This document shows, piece by piece, positions 16,861-24,661 of a stretch of DNA of 31,959 bases (its first letter is position 1; each line of letters starts with the position of its first letter). The notes under the pieces are model-generated. The model did not search any database. It was not told the origin of the DNA and saw only the letters and a list, made by a program, of their open reading frames with translations. The DNA is from Firmicutes bacterium UBA4981 (GTDB lineage Bacteria; Bacillota; SHA-98; UBA4971). The stretch is taken from assembly GCA_002398515.1 (NCBI GenBank), contig DGZL01000119.1, forward strand, positions 2,834 through 34,792, written 5' to 3'. Made by a program: the position numbers and the translations under genes.

Positions 16861-17520
16861 ATGGTTGACGTACTAGTTAAAGGTGGCCCTGTAATGATAC
16901 CGTTGGTAATCTGTTCAGTAGTAGCTCTTGCCGTGGTATTTGAACGCATTCTGTACCTCCGTCGAACCAATCAAGATCCTGATCGCGCTCTAAGACTGAT
17001 AGCTCTGGCTTTAGAACGTGATCGCATGGTAGATGCTGTAGCGGCTGTTCACAAGGTTAAGGGGCAGATAGGAACGCTTGCGGCAACTGCTCTTGCAACC
17101 GCCAATCGGCCAAGGGAGCAAGTTGAGGTGGAGGTCCGAATGGCAGGTGAGCGTGAAGTATACCTTCTTGAAAGGCGTCTGCCCACCCTTGAAATGGTGA
17201 TCTCAATAGCGCCCCTTCTAGGCTTGCTCGGGACGGTGCTCGGGCTCATCAAGAACTTCAATATCCTTGCCGCAAGTCCTCAGCTCTTAGAAGCAGGAGC
17301 GCTGTCATCAGGGATCGCAGAAGCCCTGATAACGACTGCAGCCGGACTCTCAATTGCAGTTGGGGCGTACATGCTCTACGTGTTCATCACCGGAGCCGTT
17401 GATAGGCGAATTCGAGAAATGAATGAGTTTGCGACAAACATTGTCAAGTTGCTCGTGGAGGGAGTGCAACCGTATGAGCTTTCGCTTTCAAAGGACCGAA
17501 CGAAAGAAGCCTCGAATTGA
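16861..17520 (+). CDS. exbB: ExbB/TolQ/MotA proton-channel family protein
   Basis: A 219-residue inner-membrane proton-channel subunit with an N-terminal helix (about 11-30: VMIPLVICSVVALAVVFERI), a cytoplasmic helical region, and the family's paired C-terminal helices containing ISIAPLLGLLGTVLGLI and ALITTAAGLSIAVGAYM. With ExbD it forms the motor that uses the proton gradient to drive TonB. The frame opens at 16756, but GGAGGA at 16846-16851 and the family N-terminus favour ATG 16861. Its 3' end overlaps exbD by 47 bases. TolQ is the alternative, but the following tonB-type gene favours ExbB. Confidence 0.9.
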   Translation: MVDVLVKGGPVMIPLVICSVVALAVVFERILYLRRTNQDPDRALRLIALALERDRMVDAVAAVHKVKGQIGTLAATALATANRPREQVEVEVRMAGEREVYLLERRLPTLEMVISIAPLLGLLGTVLGLIKNFNILAASPQLLEAGALSSGIAEALITTAAGLSIAVGAYMLYVFITGAVDRRIREMNEFATNIVKLLVEGVQPYELSLSKDRTKEASN

Positions 17521-17887
17521 TATTGTGCCCATGGTGGACGTAATGACCTTTCTCATTGTGTTTTTCATGTTGTTCACCACATTTCGCACGAATCCTCAAG
17601 GCCTTGACATAAAACTGCCGCGCGCCGAGACAGCCACCGCTCAACAGGCATCAACGACTGTTGTCACTATTGATAAGGCAGGCAACGTGTACTTAGGTGA
17701 CAAGAAGACTTCCCTTGACAGCCTTAAACTCACCATCAACCAACGTATTCAGAAAAACCCCAATGAAATCGTGGTCATAAGGGCTGACAGTTCCACCAGC
17801 TACCAGAAGCTTGTAGATGTGATGGATGTGGCAAGGTTGGCAGGCGCAGGTAGATTGGCCTTGGCAGCAGACAAGACAACACGATAG
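17474..17887 (+). CDS. exbD: ExbD/TolR biopolymer transport protein
   Basis: A 137-residue protein with a short cytoplasmic N-terminus, one membrane helix beginning at the conserved proton-carrying Asp in IVPMVDVMTFLIVFFMLFT, and a periplasmic domain ending in the VVIRADSSTSYQKLVDVMD segment, which is typical of ExbD/TolR. ATG 17474 has GGAGGGAG at 17458-17465 and overlaps exbB. Partner of the preceding ExbB and the following TonB. Confidence 0.92.
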   Translation: MSFRFQRTERKKPRIDIVPMVDVMTFLIVFFMLFTTFRTNPQGLDIKLPRAETATAQQASTTVVTIDKAGNVYLGDKKTSLDSLKLTINQRIQKNPNEIVVIRADSSTSYQKLVDVMDVARLAGAGRLALAADKTTR

Positions 17888-17919
17888 TCCCGTTGAATAA
17901 ATGAGAGGTGGTGACGAGG

Positions 17920-18960
17920 ATGAAGCGCGACGACGATAGGCTGAACATGTGGTTTTCCCTGATGGTATCCATTTTGCTGCATGTCGCCGTAATCCTCCTC
18001 GTTCCGATAACGGTGACACATCACGTTGCCGTATACCCGGTAGAATTCGGAGAAATATCCCAGACCTTTACCTCTACCAGGCAAGGAAGCTCTGTCGGTA
18101 CAACGCTTCCAGCGCCTGCTAAGATCCGGGATACGCCTTTGCAGGAGAAAGCTCAAGAGACCAAACAACAACAGCCTTTGCCCAAATCTGCGGCCAAAGA
18201 GGCTGAACCTCCTTCCAAAGAAACACAGGACATTGTTAAGGAGCCAAAAGTGCCTGCTGAGCCGGAAAAGCAGAAGACTGAGGAAGAACCGAAGCGGGAA
18301 CCCGCTCCTCCGCCTGAACCTGAAGCCTTGGCAGCAAAGCCTGAGCCTGAAACTGTAGAAGCCAAGCCTGAACCGGAACGGGAAGACTTAGGCAGAGTGC
18401 TTACAGGTTCGTCTGACGAGTCCATACCAATCCCGGAGGCCAAGGAGGCTTCCCCTGAAACCGGGGATGGAGAAGCACCTGTTTCCGAGTCTCCGGCAAG
18501 TCCTGAACCTGATGGTGATGCACAAGGCTCAGGTGATACTGAAGGCGGATCTTACGCTGAAAACGCGACAGGAGAGGACGAAAAGACAGCAACGAAAGGC
18601 AATTCCCCGGATGCAGAAGAGGCCGGGCCTGAAAAGCCAAAAGGGCATGAGTTCGGGAAAGGGGAGTCCTTGGCGATTAATTCTGCTCCTCCGAGATATC
18701 CAAAGGGTGCGCAAAACGTTGACCTGATAGGCAACGTAAAACTCGAAGTCACAGTCGATAGGGACGGCAAGATACTCAGTGTGGATGTGGCTCAAGCTTC
18801 AGGCTACGATGAGCTGGACGAACAAGCTAGAATGACAATCCTTGCGCTTTGGAAATTCAAAGGCATCAACTGGCCCTATAACATCCGGGTCACAGTATCT
18901 TTTCAGGGAGAAGCCGATGTGGACGTCCAGTTCGGCGGGGTTACCGTCCTGGAAGATTAA
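17920..18960 (+). CDS. tonB: TonB-family energy transducer
   Basis: A 346-residue protein: cytoplasmic start, one membrane helix (about 11-31), a long Pro/Glu/Lys-rich spacer (about 70-235) and a C-terminal TonB domain beginning PPRYPKGAQNVDLIG with the characteristic YP, then GYDELDEQARMTILALWKF. The spacer contains imperfect AKPEPE repeats (about 18334-18384) and could span a periplasm. The frame opens at GTG 17908; ATG 17920 with GAGGTGG at 17904-17910 is preferred. It would pass ExbBD energy to outer-membrane receptors; no TonB-dependent receptor is in the window. It is followed after 13 bases by a secreted protein, suggesting one operon. Confidence 0.9.
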   Translation: MKRDDDRLNMWFSLMVSILLHVAVILLVPITVTHHVAVYPVEFGEISQTFTSTRQGSSVGTTLPAPAKIRDTPLQEKAQETKQQQPLPKSAAKEAEPPSKETQDIVKEPKVPAEPEKQKTEEEPKREPAPPPEPEALAAKPEPETVEAKPEPEREDLGRVLTGSSDESIPIPEAKEASPETGDGEAPVSESPASPEPDGDAQGSGDTEGGSYAENATGEDEKTATKGNSPDAEEAGPEKPKGHEFGKGESLAINSAPPRYPKGAQNVDLIGNVKLEVTVDRDGKILSVDVAQASGYDELDEQARMTILALWKFKGINWPYNIRVTVSFQGEADVDVQFGGVTVLED

Positions 18961-18973
18961 AGGAGTGTCCCTA

Positions 18974-20995
18974 ATGAGAATAAGCCGAAGACGCCTACTC
19001 ACTGTTTTTGTGGTATTTACGCTGTTTGCATGCATCAGCAATATCCGAAATCCGCAGGATCAAACTGCGTTTGCAGCCGGCTATGGGAACTTGGAAATAT
19101 CGAACCAGTACATAAGGGTTTTCGTGAACCAATCAGATGATGCCACAGGTAGGTTCGCAGTTGATTCCACAGGCGGTGATCCTCTGAATCCGCGAGATAA
19201 CAACATGCCCCTGGTATACGGACGTCCGAGACCTTGGACTTCGTATACGACTCTTAGGATAGACGGATATGATTACGTTTTTGGCGGCAACACTGAGACA
19301 CGCGCAGGAAGGCATGCTATATACGGCACGAGAATTTCCGGGCCTGAGGTTGCCGGAGGCAATAGCATTATTTCCACATGGAGGTTCGGTGATATTGAAG
19401 CGTCCCAGATACTTACCATTGTGAGATCAATTACCACAGGGTTGCTTGACACAGCCAAGATTACTTATGTAGTAACGAATCTGGGAAATACCGGCCATCA
19501 AGTGGGAGTCCGCATGATGCTTGATACGATGCTGGGCTCAAATGACGGGGCTCCTTTTCGTGCCCGAGATCAGGCAATTACATCTGACGCCTTTTTTGGT
19601 CTACGGGAAATGCCCCGCTTTGTCCAGGCTTTTGACTCGCTGTCAAGCCCGTCAGTGACCAGTCAGGCGACTCTGATGGGTGCTGACGCCACCCCTCCCG
19701 ATAGGGTAGTCTTCACGAATTGGGGAAACCTGGCTGACAGAGTATGGGATGCCCTTGTTATCCCCGGCCGCGAATTCCTTCGAGAAGGAGAGTATGAACT
19801 TGACAGCGCGCTTGCCCTGTTCTGGGATGAAGAGACGCTTGAACCCGGTGAATCCAGGGAATACACTACCCTCTACGGCATGGGCGGAATAAGTATCGCC
19901 CCGGGAGTTCTTGCGCTCGGTGTCACATCCCCTGCAGAAGTCACTTCTGAAAAAGGCAAGCCTATCGCGTTTCCGATTGTGGCATATATCGAGAATAACG
20001 GACCCACACTCGCGCTTGACGTTAATGTTTATCTTCACCTCCCGCCAGGCCTTACTCTTGCTTCCGGCGCCGGAGACCAAGTAAGTCTCGGGCACCTGGA
20101 GCCGGGTGAAACTCGTCAGATAGCATGGGAAATTACGTCCGGCATAACGGAGCAAACAACCCTTAGATACGGAGTAGCCGTAGAGGCCGAAAACGCTGAG
20201 AGGAATGAAGTGTATCGTGAGGTGACTATTCTGTCTCCCCCGGAGCTTAGCCTGTCTATTCTGGCACCGTCTATGTTCGGAGTAATGGATGATATGTTTC
20301 ATCCATATCCGTTGAAGATAAACGCTAAGATTAATAACTCAGGCGGTGCACCTGCATACGGTGTCAAGGCTACCCTCACGCCGGACTACGGCATCGTTCT
20401 GGCCCCAAGTGAGAGATCCTCACGGTTTCCCGGGCAGATTGTGCCCGGTGAAACCTGCGATGTTTCATGGTATCTCGTCCCATTTGGCGAAGCAGGGTCT
20501 TTCGATTACAGGGTGAAGGTGGATGCACAGAACACAGATACCTTGATGACAGCCACCAGCATAGGTGTGCCTATTTTGCGATCCAGATTGCTGTTGGAGA
20601 CTCCTGTCTCTCCAATAGAGCAAGGGGAATTCTTCATAGTCAGAATCCTGGCACGCAATTTAAGAGGGTTTCAGCAAGTCAAATTTGACCTCTGCTTCGA
20701 CCCGTCCGTTGTTGAAGTTGTTTATGTATCCAGGGGGACAGTCTTTGTAGAAGATGTAGGGATGTCTGAATGGAATGAGGGGGTGATTCAGAATCCCTTA
20801 GGGCTCTTGACAGATGTTTATGGACGCCTGACTCAACCAGAGGATATCACGGGCGAGTTGGCGACTATCGGCTTCAGGGCGAAAGCGCCGGGGCAAAGCC
20901 ATGTCCTTCTGCGTAACATGTCCCTCTTGGGAAGAGAAGGGCAAGTAGTAGTCACTTCAGTTGAGCATGGATCCGTGATTGTCACCGAAAAATAG
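18974..20995 (+). CDS. Secreted multidomain protein with C-terminal cohesin-type domain
   Basis: A 673-residue exported protein. A signal sequence (about 1-34) carries either a weak lipobox (LFAC20) or a signal peptidase I site (AFA-AG, near 34). The N-terminal region (about 37-330) has no recognised family. Two beta-sandwich Ig-like segments follow (about 340-535, including EPGETRQIAWEIT and VPGETCDVSWYLV), then a cohesin-type domain (about 540-673) with VKFDLCFDPSVVEVV and GELATIGFRAKAPG. Cohesins bind dockerins in cellulosomes and other surface complexes; no dockerin is in this window. AAAGGAG at 18959-18965 supports ATG 18974; the open frame continues upstream into tonB. Its place behind TonB suggests an envelope or surface role. 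Confidence 0.75.
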   Translation: MRISRRRLLTVFVVFTLFACISNIRNPQDQTAFAAGYGNLEISNQYIRVFVNQSDDATGRFAVDSTGGDPLNPRDNNMPLVYGRPRPWTSYTTLRIDGYDYVFGGNTETRAGRHAIYGTRISGPEVAGGNSIISTWRFGDIEASQILTIVRSITTGLLDTAKITYVVTNLGNTGHQVGVRMMLDTMLGSNDGAPFRARDQAITSDAFFGLREMPRFVQAFDSLSSPSVTSQATLMGADATPPDRVVFTNWGNLADRVWDALVIPGREFLREGEYELDSALALFWDEETLEPGESREYTTLYGMGGISIAPGVLALGVTSPAEVTSEKGKPIAFPIVAYIENNGPTLALDVNVYLHLPPGLTLASGAGDQVSLGHLEPGETRQIAWEITSGITEQTTLRYGVAVEAENAERNEVYREVTILSPPELSLSILAPSMFGVMDDMFHPYPLKINAKINNSGGAPAYGVKATLTPDYGIVLAPSERSSRFPGQIVPGETCDVSWYLVPFGEAGSFDYRVKVDAQNTDTLMTATSIGVPILRSRLLLETPVSPIEQGEFFIVRILARNLRGFQQVKFDLCFDPSVVEVVYVSRGTVFVEDVGMSEWNEGVIQNPLGLLTDVYGRLTQPEDITGELATIGFRAKAPGQSHVLLRNMSLLGREGQVVVTSVEHGSVIVTEK

Positions 20996-21032
20996 TATGG
21001 CACCACACTGAACCAGGATTGGAGGGGGTTAC

Positions 21033-22112
21033 ATGTTAATCTGGAAATCACATCTCAATACGATTTCCTGCGTGGTTTTGGTATCGCTTATAGCTTGTCT
21101 TATGCCGTATCACGGCGCAAGCGCGGAAATCAAGGATGTACCGACGGAACACTGGGCGTACCAATCTGTAAAATTGCTTGTAGACAAGGGGTATCTTGGC
21201 TTGTACGGAGATGGAACGTTCCAAGGAACCAAAGCTGTAGACAGGTATACCCTTGCTATGGTAATAGCAAGACTCCTAAATGAAATAGATACCGGACGCA
21301 TCGGCGCGACTCCGGAAGACGTTGAGTTGCTGCGGAAATTATCAGGTGAATTTCGTGAAGAACTTGTTCTCATTGCCAGTGAGCTCCAGGTATTCAAGAA
21401 AACCATGGACGAACATGATAAGGCTCGGCAAGTAACGCAAGAGGATATTGCAAAGCTGAACTTTACCCAACGTGAAATGAAGACCGAAGTCGATAAGATC
21501 ATCTCAGAGATCATGAAGGACCAAGAGAGGCTCGACGAACGCATCACCCAGGTGGAAGGTACGCTTGCACAGAAAATCAGCGACACCCACGAGCTTGCTT
21601 CCAAGACAGAGTCTGATTTGAAAGAGCTGGGAACACAAGTCAATACCCATGAGACGAAGTTTGCTCAACTGGAAGAGGATCTCAGCGCTACTGTTTTGAG
21701 GCTTACTTCCCTCGAACCTCAAGTAGCGACTATGCGGAAAGACCTTGACAGCGTATCCCTGGCCGTAAGTGAACAGGCAGCTGAAATTGCCTTATCGAAG
21801 CAGGCTATTTCTGAACTGGACAGCAGGGTTCTTGAGCTTACGTCGAAAACCGAAGAGGAGGGAACCTCTTTTACTGATGAGTTGAATGCTCTTCGCGGAA
21901 AAACTCTCAATTTGGAAGACGCTTTAAGGAACGAGCGCAGCGCCAGAGTCTCGACTTATACGTCATTAGAGAGCGGACTCACAACCCTGTCATCGGATCT
22001 TGCAGCCTTCAAAGGGCAAACATCTAAGGATCTTGACGGGTTGCGCAAGGAAAACGGACTCCTCAAAGTGCTCTTAGGCCTTGTTGCAGTGCTTGGAATC
22101 GTCATCAAGTAA
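21033..22112 (+). CDS. Omp-alpha-like SLH/coiled-coil envelope protein
   Basis: A 359-residue exported protein. A signal peptide ends near ASA-E (31-32). One SLH domain (about 33-86) has VPTEHWAYQSVKLLVDKGYL and LYGDGTFQGTKAVDRYTLA. Residues about 95-340 are an almost uninterrupted coiled coil with heptad hydrophobics. The chain ends in a hydrophobic segment (about 343-358, LLKVLLGLVAVLGIVIK). This order, SLH then rod then C-terminal membrane segment, matches Omp-alpha of Thermotoga, which ties the cell wall to the outer membrane. The function is inferred by architecture, not by close sequence match. ATG 21033 has GGAGGGGG at 21021-21028. It ends the envelope operon and its stop overlaps the convergent phosphatase gene by 8 bases. 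Confidence 0.72.
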   Translation: MLIWKSHLNTISCVVLVSLIACLMPYHGASAEIKDVPTEHWAYQSVKLLVDKGYLGLYGDGTFQGTKAVDRYTLAMVIARLLNEIDTGRIGATPEDVELLRKLSGEFREELVLIASELQVFKKTMDEHDKARQVTQEDIAKLNFTQREMKTEVDKIISEIMKDQERLDERITQVEGTLAQKISDTHELASKTESDLKELGTQVNTHETKFAQLEEDLSATVLRLTSLEPQVATMRKDLDSVSLAVSEQAAEIALSKQAISELDSRVLELTSKTEEEGTSFTDELNALRGKTLNLEDALRNERSARVSTYTSLESGLTTLSSDLAAFKGQTSKDLDGLRKENGLLKVLLGLVAVLGIVIK

Positions 22113-22719
22113 CGAGATGACATGTGTCATTTAGAAAAGATACGCGAATTCGCATATCGTCAGTGCATGTAACCGCGCTTACACCGGCGTTTGCCAATTC
22201 GAATCTGAGACGTCCGCAAGGCTCCATACCTAAGGCATGGCAGAGTATCAATTTCAAGGGGCCGCTGTGACTTACAATACATATAGATGAACCCATATGG
22301 GTTCTTGTGAGTTCCATGATTTTGGGGATAACCCTATCCCTAAGCTGAGCGTATGACTCACCGCCTGGGATAGGGTTGTTTATGGTGTCGGAAAGCCAGT
22401 GTTCAAGGAGTTCACTCTGCTTGTGCCGGAGTTCTTCAAAACTCTTGCCCTCCCACTTGCCGACATCTATCTCGCGAAGCTCTTCCAGTGGGATTGTGGG
22501 CAGTCTATGGGTTTTCCCTATGAAATGTGCGGTATCCATTGCCCTGGCAAGGTCACTGGAGTAAATAGCGGCGATATCCACTCCTTGAAGTCGCCGGGCA
22601 ACTTTTTCAGCTTGCAGTCTACCCGCTTCGGATAGGGGCAAATCGTGATGGCCTTGATATCTTCTCTCGTCATTCCACTTCGTTATGCCGTGCCGTACAA
22701 GGTATAGACGTGTATCCAT
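22105..22719 (-). CDS. Histidine phosphatase (phosphoglycerate mutase/CobC-like) family protein
   Basis: A 204-residue member of the branch-1 histidine phosphatases. LVRHGITKWN near the N-terminus holds the phospho-accepting His10 with Arg9. IYSSDLARAMDTAHFIG, LREIDVGKWEG and VSHSGPLKL (second catalytic His) complete the active site. Possible roles include alpha-ribazole-5'-phosphate phosphatase in cobalamin synthesis or a general sugar-phosphate phosphatase; nothing nearby decides. It is on the minus strand, its start at 22719 has AAAGGGGG upstream, and it is divergent from rlmN and convergent with the SLH gene. Confidence 0.85.
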   Translation of the reverse strand: MDTRLYLVRHGITKWNDERRYQGHHDLPLSEAGRLQAEKVARRLQGVDIAAIYSSDLARAMDTAHFIGKTHRLPTIPLEELREIDVGKWEGKSFEELRHKQSELLEHWLSDTINNPIPGGESYAQLRDRVIPKIMELTRTHMGSSICIVSHSGPLKLILCHALGMEPCGRLRFELANAGVSAVTCTDDMRIRVSFLNDTCHLVT

Positions 22720-22743
22720 ATGACAACCCCCTTTTCACAGTCT

Positions 22744-22772
22744 ATAATAACGTATGGCGCGTTGACAATGTC
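22744..22772 (-). promoter_or_regulatory. Candidate promoter for the histidine phosphatase gene
   Basis: On the minus strand a TTGTCA -35-like hexamer is followed after 16 bases by TATAGA, about 20 bases before the ribosome binding site. The plus strand of the same region contains TTGACA without a good -10. Assigned by eye only. Confidence 0.3.
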
Positions 22773-22840
22773 CTCTCAAATATCGACGACAAGAGGAAAT
22801 CCTATTTAAGAGATGAATTAACTCACCGGGAGGAATCCAG

Positions 22841-23872
22841 ATGGAAGACATCAAGAACCTTCTGCCTGACGAACTGCGTGGCTTTGTGATATCACTCGGG
22901 CAACCTTCATATAGAGGTGACCAGATATTCTCATGGATCCATAAGCGCCTTGTCTGCTCTTTTGACGATATGACTAATTTACCTCTTGCGCTTCGGCAAA
23001 GACTTAAGGAAACTTCGTACATAACATGTCTTGACGTACGCTCGACAAATGAAGGCAAGAAAGGCACGGTAAAGTACCTACTGGAGACTCATGACAAAAA
23101 CGCTGTAGAAGCTGTGAGAATGGAATATAAGTATGGTATCACGGCCTGTCTTTCTACGCAGGTTGGCTGCAAAATGGCTTGTTCATTTTGTGCATCAGGA
23201 CTGGGAGGGTTCGTTCGAGACCTTACTGCGTCTGAGATAGTGGATGAAGCTCTCCGAATCCAAAAAGATGTAGCCCTCTTCGGTGCCCATGTCGGAAACG
23301 TAGTTCTTATGGGTACAGGGGAACCCCTTGACAACTATGAGGCAGCCGTCAAGGCGTTGCGCATACTGAATGCCAAATGCGGATTGGGGATTAGTTTTCG
23401 CCGCATGACTGTATCCACCTGCGGATTGGCGCCTGGCATACGGAGGCTCGCCGAAGAAGAAATACCGGTGACTCTTTCAATTTCCCTTCATGCAGCGACT
23501 GATGATGTTCGCCAAGCGCTGATGCCGATAAATCGGCGGTATCCTATTATGGAATTAATGGATGCGGCAGCTTTCTACCGAGAGCGCACAGGCAGGCGGG
23601 TAACTTTTGAGTACGCGCTGATTCGAGATGTAAATGACAGTGACTTGCACGCTCGTCAACTCGTAGATCTGCTCCGAGGGCAGGCAGGTCACGTAAACTT
23701 AATACCCCTGAACCCTATTGATGAGAAAGAATACTCACGGCCGACAACTGCACGGATAAACAGGTTTAGTAAGATACTCCAAGACGCGTCTATTCCTGTC
23801 ACTGTGAGGAGAGATCTAGGCTTGGATGTCAATGCGGCCTGCGGTCAGTTGCGTCGCAGGTATTGCAGGTAA
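22841..23872 (+). CDS. rlmN: Dual-specificity 23S rRNA/tRNA adenosine C2-methyltransferase RlmN
   Basis: A 343-residue radical-SAM RNA methyltransferase. The N-terminal accessory domain begins with LLPDELRGFVISLGQPSYRG; the cluster motif is CKMACSFC (CxxxCxxC), followed by MGTGEPLDNYEAA, STCGLAPGI, LSISLHAATD and NLIPLNPI; the essential C-terminal cysteine is in DVNAACGQL. RlmN methylates C2 of A2503 in 23S rRNA and A37 of some tRNAs. ATG 22841 has GGGAGGA at 22830-22836. It starts the rlmN-phosphatase-kinase-rsgA-rpe run typical of Bacillota. Confidence 0.95.
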   Translation: MEDIKNLLPDELRGFVISLGQPSYRGDQIFSWIHKRLVCSFDDMTNLPLALRQRLKETSYITCLDVRSTNEGKKGTVKYLLETHDKNAVEAVRMEYKYGITACLSTQVGCKMACSFCASGLGGFVRDLTASEIVDEALRIQKDVALFGAHVGNVVLMGTGEPLDNYEAAVKALRILNAKCGLGISFRRMTVSTCGLAPGIRRLAEEEIPVTLSISLHAATDDVRQALMPINRRYPIMELMDAAAFYRERTGRRVTFEYALIRDVNDSDLHARQLVDLLRGQAGHVNLIPLNPIDEKEYSRPTTARINRFSKILQDASIPVTVRRDLGLDVNAACGQLRRRYCR

Positions 23873-23925
23873 GGCAATTCAAGGTTATACTTCCTTTTAG
23901 ACGCTCTTGAACGGGGGTGGATTAT

Positions 23926-24630
23926 ATGGAGGCCTCCGCCCGTACTGACGTGGGACTTGTAAGGGCGGTAAACGAAGACAATTACCTGCTGAGTGACGTC
24001 TTGTTTGCTGTCGCTGACGGCCTCGGCGGGCATGAGGCAGGGGAAATCGCCAGTAAAATGGCTGTGAACATGCTTGAAGAATACTTGCTGTCTTATGAAA
24101 GCGATCCAGCCAATAGACTTCGGGAAGTATTCACAGGAATTAACGCTGCAATTTACCGACGCTCCACAAGCGATGAGAGTTGTAAAGGTATGGGCACCAC
24201 ACTGACTGCCTTACTTATCCAGGACGGTACAGCATATATCGGACACGTAGGAGATAGTAGAATATACCTGGTAAGGAAAGATGTCATATACCAACTGACA
24301 GAAGACCACTCTGTCGTAGGTGAGCTTGTGAGGATGGGCATGTTGACCAAAAGTGAAGCGAAAGTCCATCCCCAGCGCAACCTTTTGACTCGAGCCATTG
24401 GTACACTGGCCACAGTGGATATGGAAATCGTCGATTCGAAGGTGGAACCCGGAGACCGCTTTATCTTGTGCACAGACGGGCTGTCAGGGGCGATAGAGGA
24501 TTCTAAGATTTTGGACGTAGTTTTGTCTCGGCAAGCCCCTTCTGCAGTTGTAGATGACCTTATTACCCTTGCAAATCAGAATGGCGGATATGATAATGTC
24601 ACGGTTGTTGCTGTATTTGTCGGCACTTAA
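23926..24630 (+). CDS. prpC: PP2C-family protein serine/threonine phosphatase (Stp/PrpC)
   Basis: A 234-residue PPM phosphatase. Metal motifs run in order: ARTDVGLVRAVNEDN, VADGLGGHEAGE, GDSRIYLV, LCTDGLSGA and the final NGGYDNVTVV. It removes phosphates placed by the adjacent PASTA kinase, in the standard Bacillota pair. The frame opens at GTG 23917, but the GGGGG at 23913-23917 is better spaced for ATG 23926 and family members begin there. It is followed by the kinase gene after 31 bases. Confidence 0.93.
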   Translation: MEASARTDVGLVRAVNEDNYLLSDVLFAVADGLGGHEAGEIASKMAVNMLEEYLLSYESDPANRLREVFTGINAAIYRRSTSDESCKGMGTTLTALLIQDGTAYIGHVGDSRIYLVRKDVIYQLTEDHSVVGELVRMGMLTKSEAKVHPQRNLLTRAIGTLATVDMEIVDSKVEPGDRFILCTDGLSGAIEDSKILDVVLSRQAPSAVVDDLITLANQNGGYDNVTVVAVFVGT

Positions 24631-24661
24631 GCCTGGAATGCGAAGCAGATGAGGTGTAAAG

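Noticed and set aside
18319..18390. Short tandem repeat in tonB
   Set aside because: It encodes the normal Pro/Glu-rich TonB spacer and is not a separate repeat element.
18842..18973. N-terminal extension of the cohesin protein into tonB
   Set aside because: It overlaps the conserved TonB C-terminal domain and would bury the signal peptide; ATG 18974 has AAAGGAG.
19652..20302. 216-residue minus-strand open frame inside the cohesin gene
   Set aside because: Antisense to a well-supported gene with signal peptide and domains; composition not protein-like.
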